A DNA stretch of 11,387 nt from the NCBI GenBank assembly GCA_030691295.1, contig JAUYEQ010000308.1, positions 1 to 11,387 on the forward strand. Reading direction: 5' to 3'. This DNA is from Bacteroidota bacterium (GTDB taxonomy: Bacteria; Bacteroidota; Bacteroidia; Bacteroidales; Prolixibacteraceae). The notes beneath the pieces are model-generated. The model worked only from the letters and a program-made list of their open reading frames with translations, ran no database searches and was not told the origin of the DNA. The position numbers and the translations under genes were made by a program. Shown here in pieces: positions 6,281 through 11,387 of the stretch (positions are counted from its first letter, which is position 1; each line of letters starts with the position of its first letter).

Positions 6281-7042
6281 TTATTCGTAAAAATCTTCCC
6301 GATTAGTTGTTGCCACTTCAAATATAAATTTCCCTATTTTTTCGGTGAGGAGTTTGAAGAATTTTTCACCTTTTTCGACTGTCGATTTGGCCGGATTGCC
6401 TATCCCGGTGTCTTTTGTGACGCTTGTCCAGCGGCGTTCGGCCCAGCCCCAGCCTTCGCGCATGGCTTTAAACCTGTATTTTTTTGCAGTGCCATCACCA
6501 GCTTCCGACAACGGCAAAACCCATTCCGGTTTCAGGTAAAGCATCAGGCTGGTTTCCACCTCACCGGCATGTTCGCCCAAATCATCGAAAATGGTATTGG
6601 CATCTTTTACCTTGTACCAGTTTACTTCAGAGAGAAACATTTTCGGGTATTTCAGTCCCAGCTCGCGCAGCATTTGCCTGAAATCGTTTCCACCGTGGCT
6701 GTTCAGGATAATTAATTTATAAATTTCCTGACGGTTGAGGGTTTCAATAATGTCGTTCAGGATGGCAAACTGTGTGGATGGATTCAGGTTCATATCGAGC
6801 GGCACATCATATTGTCCGGTATTTACGCCAAAAGGAATTGCTGGCAGCACAATCACTTTGCCACCTTTTTCCCATGCGAGTCTGGCCGATTCGGCAGCGA
6901 TTGCATCAGCTTCCACATTGTCGGTGGCGTATGGCAGGTGGTAATTGTGCGCTTCGGTGGCTCCCCATGGCAATACAACGAGTTGATAATGTTCGTCTTT
7001 TACAGTTTTCCAATTGTTTTCGGCTAAAATGTATGGTCTCAT
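6281..7042 (-). CDS. Creatininase-family amidohydrolase
   Basis: This 253-residue cytosolic protein has the metal-binding signature of the creatininase family: PWGATEAHNYHLPYATD (25-41) with Glu30, His32 and Asp41 as ligands, NSHGGND (114-120) with His116, and GEHAGEVETS (156-165) with Glu163. GVNTGQYDVPLDMNLNP (72-88) is also family-like. Members hydrolyse cyclic or linear amides (creatinine, formamidopyrimidines, mycofactocin precursor and others), so the fold does not fix the substrate. Length matches the usual 240-260 residues. It is transcribed away from the Gfo/Idh/MocA-GH127 run across a 252-nt gap, so co-regulation is possible. If so, it might act on an amide released during sugar breakdown, which is inference. 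The ATG at 7042 starts directly before the first strand; no Shine-Dalgarno sequence is visible. Confidence 0.85.
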   Translation of the reverse strand: MRPYILAENNWKTVKDEHYQLVVLPWGATEAHNYHLPYATDNVEADAIAAESARLAWEKGGKVIVLPAIPFGVNTGQYDVPLDMNLNPSTQFAILNDIIETLNRQEIYKLIILNSHGGNDFRQMLRELGLKYPKMFLSEVNWYKVKDANTIFDDLGEHAGEVETSLMLYLKPEWVLPLSEAGDGTAKKYRFKAMREGWGWAERRWTSVTKDTGIGNPAKSTVEKGEKFFKLLTEKIGKFIFEVATTNREDFYE

Positions 7043-7187
7043 AAGCGGGTTTTTTGTTGCTGAATTGTCTGATGTTGTGAGGTTAAAAGTAATATTGTAG
7101 TTTGATATTTATCTTTAACTGAAAAAAATATTTGAATTGCTGAAATTGTGCAATCGAGTGCATTAAAAGAATCATTTCAATAAAATA

Positions 7188-7220
7188 TTGACTGATACCA
7201 GTTTTTACTTTTTAATTTTG
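7188..7220 (+). promoter_or_regulatory. Bacteroidota-type promoter for the Gfo/Idh/MocA-GH127 run
   Basis: TAATTTTG at 7213-7220 matches the TAnnTTTG -7 element exactly, and TTG at 7188-7190 lies 22 nt upstream, within the known spacing for the -33 element of this phylum. Transcription would start near 7227, leaving an untranslated leader of about 68 nt before the ATG at 7295. This is the best promoter match in the window. Confidence 0.6.
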
Positions 7221-7294
7221 CATTCGTTGGCTACCTTTAGGGCAAATTTTATAACCACTAATACTACTGATATAAACCATAAATCAAATTAAAT

Positions 7295-8614
7295 ATGACC
7301 AACGATCGCAGAACTTTTATCAAACAATCGACTACTGTGGCAGCCGCTATGAGTGTTTTTCCTACACTGATGAATGCCGGTTGCGTAGGCGCAAATGAAA
7401 GGATTACTGTTGCACTTGTCGGTTGCAACAATCAGGGTTGGAGTAATTTAGTTTCATTCCTGAAGCAGCCCAATGTGGAATGTGCCGCCCTGTGCGATGT
7501 TGACCGGAACGTGATGGAGAAACGGGCTGCTGAAGTTGAAAAAATGACCGGCAAAAAACCTGCTCTTTACAACGATTTCAGGAAAGTACTTGAGCAAAAA
7601 GACATTGATTCTGTTATTATCGGCACGCCTGACCATTGGCACTGTATTCCGATGATTTATGCTGCCGAAGCCGGAAAAGACGTGTATTGCGAAAAACCGC
7701 TTGGTTACACCATCGAAGAATGTAACCTGATGGTGAAAGCTACCAACCGTTACAAAACAGTTGTTCAGGTTGGGCAATGGCAACGCAGCGACCCGCATTG
7801 GCTCGATGCTGTTAAATATATTCAGGCCGGAAACCTGGGGCGTGTCCGCTCTGTTCGTGCCTGGTCGTATGTAGGCTGGAAACGTTCTATCCCTGTAGTT
7901 CCTGACAGCCCGGTACCTGCCGGGGTCGATTACGACATGTGGTTAGGGCCACGTCCTTCGCGTCCCTTTAATCAAAACCGGTTTCACGCTTCTTTCCGCT
8001 GGTACTGGGATTATGCCGGCGGAGTAATGGCCGACTGGGGTGTTCATTTGCTCGATTATGCTTTGTTTGGAATGAATCAGTATGTTCCAAAAGCAATCAG
8101 CTCTTCAGGCGGAAAATATGCTTTCCCTACTGATGCGATGGAAACTCCGGATACCATGATGGCCATGTATGATTTTGGCGATTTCGGCATTTTATGGGAT
8201 CACACCATTGGCATTGATGGGGTGCAATTCAAACGTCGTCCTCATGGTGTTGCATTTGTGGGCGAATACGGTACACTCATCGTTGATCGTGGCGGATGGG
8301 AAGTGATGGCAGAAAACAAAAGTACCAGTGCGAAAGAAGGTTTTGTTGATTTGCCTATTCAAAAAGGTACCGGAAAAGGACTCGATTTGCATGTTGCCAA
8401 TTTCCTCGATTGCATCAAAACCCGAAACAAACCCAATTGCGACATTGAAATTGGCGCGCACATTGCCCGTTTTTCGCACATGGGAAATATTGCCTACCGT
8501 TTAGGACGAAAACTGAACTGGGACGGAGAGAAACAGGAATTCCTGAATGACCCCGAAGCCAATGCCATGACCAAAGCCGAATACCGCGCTCCTTGGTCGC
8601 TGCCTAAAGTATAG
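7295..8614 (+). CDS. Gfo/Idh/MocA-family oxidoreductase with Tat signal
   Basis: The 439-residue product belongs to the NAD(P)-binding Gfo/Idh/MocA family. Its N-terminus is a Tat-type signal: DRRTFIKQ (4-11) followed by a hydrophobic stretch, with a possible lipobox-like Cys30 in NAGC, so it is probably exported with its cofactor already bound. The Rossmann start VALVGCNNQG (39-48) has a relaxed glycine motif. VIIGTPDHWH (108-116) and CEKPLG (132-137) are hallmark motifs; Lys134 of EKP is the conserved active-site lysine. The C-terminal domain carries GGVMADWGVHLLDYALFG (242-259), with His251 at the usual catalytic site. Family members oxidise or reduce sugars, or cleave glycosides in NAD-dependent GH109-like enzymes; the substrate is not visible. 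It leads the sugar-related run, with a promoter upstream and a strong hairpin 7 nt after its stop. Confidence 0.9.
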   Translation: MTNDRRTFIKQSTTVAAAMSVFPTLMNAGCVGANERITVALVGCNNQGWSNLVSFLKQPNVECAALCDVDRNVMEKRAAEVEKMTGKKPALYNDFRKVLEQKDIDSVIIGTPDHWHCIPMIYAAEAGKDVYCEKPLGYTIEECNLMVKATNRYKTVVQVGQWQRSDPHWLDAVKYIQAGNLGRVRSVRAWSYVGWKRSIPVVPDSPVPAGVDYDMWLGPRPSRPFNQNRFHASFRWYWDYAGGVMADWGVHLLDYALFGMNQYVPKAISSSGGKYAFPTDAMETPDTMMAMYDFGDFGILWDHTIGIDGVQFKRRPHGVAFVGEYGTLIVDRGGWEVMAENKSTSAKEGFVDLPIQKGTGKGLDLHVANFLDCIKTRNKPNCDIEIGAHIARFSHMGNIAYRLGRKLNWDGEKQEFLNDPEANAMTKAEYRAPWSLPKV

Positions 8615-8620
8615 ATTTGC

Positions 8621-8655
8621 TACTGAGCAGGTGACTTAAAGTCACCTGCTCAGTA
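8621..8655. repeat. 17-bp perfect inverted repeat between Gfo/Idh/MocA and GH127 genes
   Basis: The arms tactgagcaggtgactt (8621-8637) and its exact complement (8639-8655) surround a single a at 8638, so about 15 bp can pair around a small loop. It begins 7 nt after the oxidoreductase stop and ends 24 nt before the GH127 start. No U-run follows, and no promoter fits in the remaining 24 nt, so it more likely sets relative expression or mRNA stability than fully stops transcription. A REP-like mobile hairpin is another possibility. Confidence 0.75.
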
Positions 8656-8679
8656 AATTTACCGACAAACCCAATCCCA

Positions 8680-10575
8680 ATGAAACAACTTCTACTTATT
8701 TCTGCCTTCCTGATTTCATTTTTCTGTTTTGCCCAAACCAAATCCAATCAGGTTAAACCGGCCAAAACCGATTTACTCGAAGCGATGATTCCCTCCAATA
8801 TCCGAATCAATGGTTATATGGGCGAAAAAATTGATTTATGCATTGGTGAGCGCATTAAAAAGCAGGATGTTCAGCATTTGATCGATCCATTTAAAACCCG
8901 CAACGAAACCCGGATGTGGCAAACTGAATTCTGGGGAAAATGGATTCTTTCGGCCATCGCTTCCTACGAATACAATCAGGATCCTGAAATGCTGAAAATT
9001 ATTCAGAATGCAGTTTCAGGATTGCTGGCCACACAAACTCCTGACGGTTACATCGGTAATTATTCTCCGGAAGCGCAATTACAGCATTGGGACATATGGG
9101 GCAGAAAATATACCATGCTTGGATTATTGGCGTATTACGACATTTCTGCAGATAAAAAAGCGCTGAATGCCGCTAAAAAACTGGCCGATCATCTGTTAAC
9201 CCAGGTTGGTCCAGATCATGCTGATATTGTGAAAACCGGTAACTACCGAGGAATGCCAAGCAGTTCGATACTGGAACCCATGGTATTACTTTACCGGCAT
9301 ACCAACGAAAAACGCTACCTCGATTTTGCCAAATACATTGTCGTCCAATGGGAAACCGCTGACGGCCCGAAACTGATCAGCAAAGCTGCTTCAGGAGTAA
9401 ATGTGGCCGACCGTTTTCCTTTCCCGAAATCCTGGTGGTCTTGGGACAACGGTCAAAAAGCTTACGAAATGATGTCGTGTTACGAAGGATTGCTCGAACT
9501 TTACAGGATAACGGGCGACGCAACTTATCTGAAATCAGCCGAACTTGCCGTGCAGAATATCATTGATACCGAAATTAATGTGGCCGGATCGGGAACTGCC
9601 TTCGAATGTTTTTATCACGGAGGTCAACGGCAAACAGAACCAACCTACCACACAATGGAAACCTGCGTGACTTTTACATGGATTAAGCTGTGCAACAACC
9701 TGCTGCGGTTGACCGCCAACCCAATGTATGCCGACCAGATAGAAAAAACTGTTTACAATGCGCTGCTGGCTTCCATGAAGTTTGACGGATCGCAGATTGC
9801 CAAATACAGTCCGCTTGAAGGGATGCGGCACGAAGGCGAAGAACAGTGCGGAATGCATATCAACTGCTGCAATGCCAATGGTCCGAGGGCTTTTGCGCTC
9901 TTGCCAAAACTGGCTTTGATGACCAGCGGAAATGAAATATTTGTGAATTTGTACAGTCAATCAACGGCTTCAGTTCTACTCAATAAAAGAAATAAAGTAA
10001 CTTTTTTGCAGACTACCACTTATCCTGAATCTGACCAAATTGAAATTACTGTTCAGCCTGAAAAATCTGGAACATTCACCCTTGGGTTGCGCATTCCTGA
10101 GTGGAGCAGCAAGACATTGGTATTGGTAAATGGTATTCCGGTGGAAGGAGTCAAATCGGACAGTTACTGCAAAGTTACCCGCGAATGGAAAAGCGGTGAC
10201 AAGGTGATCTTGAAGCTTGACCTGAGCGGCCGTCTGATTGTTTTGAACGGACATCAGTCCATAATGCGTGGTCCGGTTTTGCTTGCCCGCGACTCGCGTT
10301 TTGAGGATGGTTTTGTGGATGAAGCGGGCATTGTTCAGCATAAAAATAATATAATCGAACTTGTTGCTTCTACAACTAAACCTGAACATATCTGGATGTC
10401 GTTTACCGCTCCTTTGGTTTTGGGAACCGATCTGGAAGGTGAATTGCGAAATCCTCAACAGATTCATTTTTGCGACTTCGCCTCCGCCGGAAATACATGG
10501 AGCTCCGATTCGCGCTACCGGGTTTGGATCAGGCAGACCTTGAATGTGATGAATGCTGCATATAAACCGTATTAA
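8680..10575 (+). CDS. Secreted GH127/DUF1680-family glycosidase (beta-L-arabinofuranosidase-like)
   Basis: The product has 631 residues. A type I signal peptide (MKQLLLISAFLISFFCFAQ, cleavage about residue 18) sends it to the periplasm. Residues about 35-420 form an alpha-barrel with KTRNETRMWQTEFWGKW, QTPDGYIGNY and WDIWGRKY, the usual (alpha/alpha)6 text of DUF1680 proteins. ETC (Glu327, Cys329) and NCCNANG (Cys396, Cys397) match the zinc site of GH127 beta-L-arabinofuranosidase HypBA1, where one of the paired cysteines is the nucleophile. Glu309 in AFECFYHGG is the best candidate acid/base, with two extra residues relative to HypBA1. Beta-sandwich domains follow (about 420-625; GLRIPEWSS, RGPVLLAR). 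The glycosidase class is well supported; the linkage and sugar are not. It follows the oxidoreductase by 65 nt and abuts the dehydrogenase start, so the three probably form one unit. There is no Shine-Dalgarno sequence before the ATG. Confidence 0.85.
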   Translation: MKQLLLISAFLISFFCFAQTKSNQVKPAKTDLLEAMIPSNIRINGYMGEKIDLCIGERIKKQDVQHLIDPFKTRNETRMWQTEFWGKWILSAIASYEYNQDPEMLKIIQNAVSGLLATQTPDGYIGNYSPEAQLQHWDIWGRKYTMLGLLAYYDISADKKALNAAKKLADHLLTQVGPDHADIVKTGNYRGMPSSSILEPMVLLYRHTNEKRYLDFAKYIVVQWETADGPKLISKAASGVNVADRFPFPKSWWSWDNGQKAYEMMSCYEGLLELYRITGDATYLKSAELAVQNIIDTEINVAGSGTAFECFYHGGQRQTEPTYHTMETCVTFTWIKLCNNLLRLTANPMYADQIEKTVYNALLASMKFDGSQIAKYSPLEGMRHEGEEQCGMHINCCNANGPRAFALLPKLALMTSGNEIFVNLYSQSTASVLLNKRNKVTFLQTTTYPESDQIEITVQPEKSGTFTLGLRIPEWSSKTLVLVNGIPVEGVKSDSYCKVTREWKSGDKVILKLDLSGRLIVLNGHQSIMRGPVLLARDSRFEDGFVDEAGIVQHKNNIIELVASTTKPEHIWMSFTAPLVLGTDLEGELRNPQQIHFCDFASAGNTWSSDSRYRVWIRQTLNVMNAAYKPY

Positions 10576-11387
10576 ATGACAATATTTCAAAAAATCACCA
10601 TCATCGATTCATGCGGGTTGACCAATCCGGTTTTGGAGCAAATTAAGTTGCTTTCAACTGAGCCAATCATCGTTCACTACGATGATCCGGCTGATGATAC
10701 AGAAATCATGGACAGAATTGCAGATTCTGATTGTATTCTGGTGAGCTGGCGCACCAAAGTGAACGCTGAAGTAATTCAGTCTTCTCCAAAACTGAAATAC
10801 ATTGGCATGTGCTGCAGCTTGTACGACGAAAAAGCAGCCAATGTGGATATTGAACAGGCATGCAAGCAGGGCATTGTGGTCAAAGGTGTCCGCGATTATG
10901 GGGATGATGGAACGCTTGAATTCATTTTTGCAGAACTGATTCATCTGATGAAAGGACTTGCGACCCATCGGTGGCAGGCTGAAAGCCGCGAATTGCGGGG
11001 CAAAACGATGGGCATCATCGGAATGGGAACTTTGGGCACAATGGTTGCCCGCACTGCGCTGCATTTTGGCATGAACGTTTTTTACTTCAGCAGAAGCCGA
11101 AAGCCGGATTTGGAAGCCGAAGGTTTTGCTTTTTTGCCGCTGAATGAATTGCTGGCTAAATGTGATGTTATCAGCACACATCTGCCCAAAAATTCAAATA
11201 TACTCGGAGAAGCTGAATTCAGGAATAAAAAGCCGAATTCGATTTTGGTAAACACTTCAATCGGCTTGACTTTCGATAAAGATGCCTTCGTAAATTGGGT
11301 TAAAAGTGACCCGGCTTCGTTTGCTATTTTCGACAGCGTTGGGGTGGGAGATCATTCCGAAGAATTTTCAAACTATCCGAATGTAAT
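10576..11387 (+). CDS. D-2-hydroxyacid dehydrogenase-family protein, partial (3' end outside window)
   Basis: The ATG at 10576 follows directly after the TAA of the GH127 gene (10573-10575), a stop-start junction that suggests translational coupling. The frame stays open to the edge (270 codons). Residues 1-130 look like the substrate-binding domain, including KLKYIGMCCSLYDEKAANVD (about 72-91). GKTMGIIGMGTLGTMVA (142-158) is the NAD-binding GxGxxG, and CDVISTHLPKN (196-206) is the next conserved strand. The family's catalytic arginine lies in NTSRG; here the text is NTSIG (226-230) with Ile229 in its place, and the conserved Glu/His region lies at or beyond the edge. It may bind NAD without the normal reaction, or use a different chemistry. 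It probably serves the same pathway as the two upstream sugar-related genes, which is inference from position only. Confidence 0.85.
   Translation, partial: MTIFQKITIIDSCGLTNPVLEQIKLLSTEPIIVHYDDPADDTEIMDRIADSDCILVSWRTKVNAEVIQSSPKLKYIGMCCSLYDEKAANVDIEQACKQGIVVKGVRDYGDDGTLEFIFAELIHLMKGLATHRWQAESRELRGKTMGIIGMGTLGTMVARTALHFGMNVFYFSRSRKPDLEAEGFAFLPLNELLAKCDVISTHLPKNSNILGEAEFRNKKPNSILVNTSIGLTFDKDAFVNWVKSDPASFAIFDSVGVGDHSEEFSNYPNV

Noticed and set aside
9976..10590. Long minus-strand frame (204 codons) opposite the GH127 gene
   Set aside because: It lies wholly antisense to a gene with clear family motifs, and its translation shows no recognisable domain.
10654..11181. Minus-strand frame of 175 codons opposite the dehydrogenase gene
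   Set aside because: It is an antisense shadow; the plus strand carries the GxGxxG motif and family pattern.
1..11387. CRISPR array, tRNA/rRNA gene, insertion sequence or phage/defence genes
   Set aside because: I found no regularly spaced repeats, no tRNA-like fold, no transposase or integrase motifs and no terminal repeats on reading both strands.

Overview
The window looks like a chromosomal segment of a Bacteroidota bacterium, probably in the Bacteroidales/Marinilabiliales area. The support is moderate GC with A/T-rich gaps, almost no Shine-Dalgarno sequences before good start codons, promoter-like TAnnTTTG boxes, and the gene types present: an Rcp1-like response regulator, a Tat-type Gfo/Idh/MocA oxidoreductase, a secreted GH127/DUF1680 protein and a creatininase-family protein. 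I could run no database search; family names come from motifs read in the translations.

Left part (1-1403, minus strand): a winged-helix/nucleotidyltransferase-fold protein is followed with zero spacing by an NAD-dependent epimerase-like protein that runs off the left edge. The two look translationally coupled.

Middle part (1613-5411): a decayed zone around one intact housekeeping gene. On the plus strand lie the remains of a three-gene two-component cluster. The first is a membrane sensor kinase whose N-terminus matches the plant ethylene-receptor (ETR1) binding domain, with the key residues at identical spacing. The second is a CheY/Rcp1-like receiver and the third the tail of a hybrid kinase. 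Three internal junctions, each joining coding sequence to coding sequence with the middle missing, have removed the end of the PAS domain, the middle of the ATPase domain, and everything between the receiver's last helix and the ATPase G2 box of the hybrid kinase. On the minus strand, rlmF (23S rRNA m6A1618 methyltransferase) is intact and ends 3 nt from the kinase remnant. Next to it are a 5'-truncated M23-like fragment and a possible 33-codon remnant.

Right part (5454-11387): a secreted CAP/SCP-domain protein and a creatininase-family amidohydrolase lie on the minus strand, separated by a hairpin. Divergent from the creatininase, behind a recognisable Bacteroidota promoter, is a plus-strand run of a Tat-exported Gfo/Idh/MocA oxidoreductase, a 17-bp perfect hairpin, a secreted GH127-type glycosidase and, abutting it, a D-2-hydroxyacid-dehydrogenase homologue cut by the right edge. 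This is plausibly a carbohydrate-processing module: cleavage outside the cytoplasm, then redox processing. The actual sugar cannot be told from the sequence.

I did not find a convincing undescribed system such as a defence locus, CRISPR array or mobile element. The most interesting signals are the broken ethylene-receptor-like kinase, the serial domain-trimming deletions, dehydrogenase-type proteins lacking a catalytic residue, and the two related intergenic hairpins.
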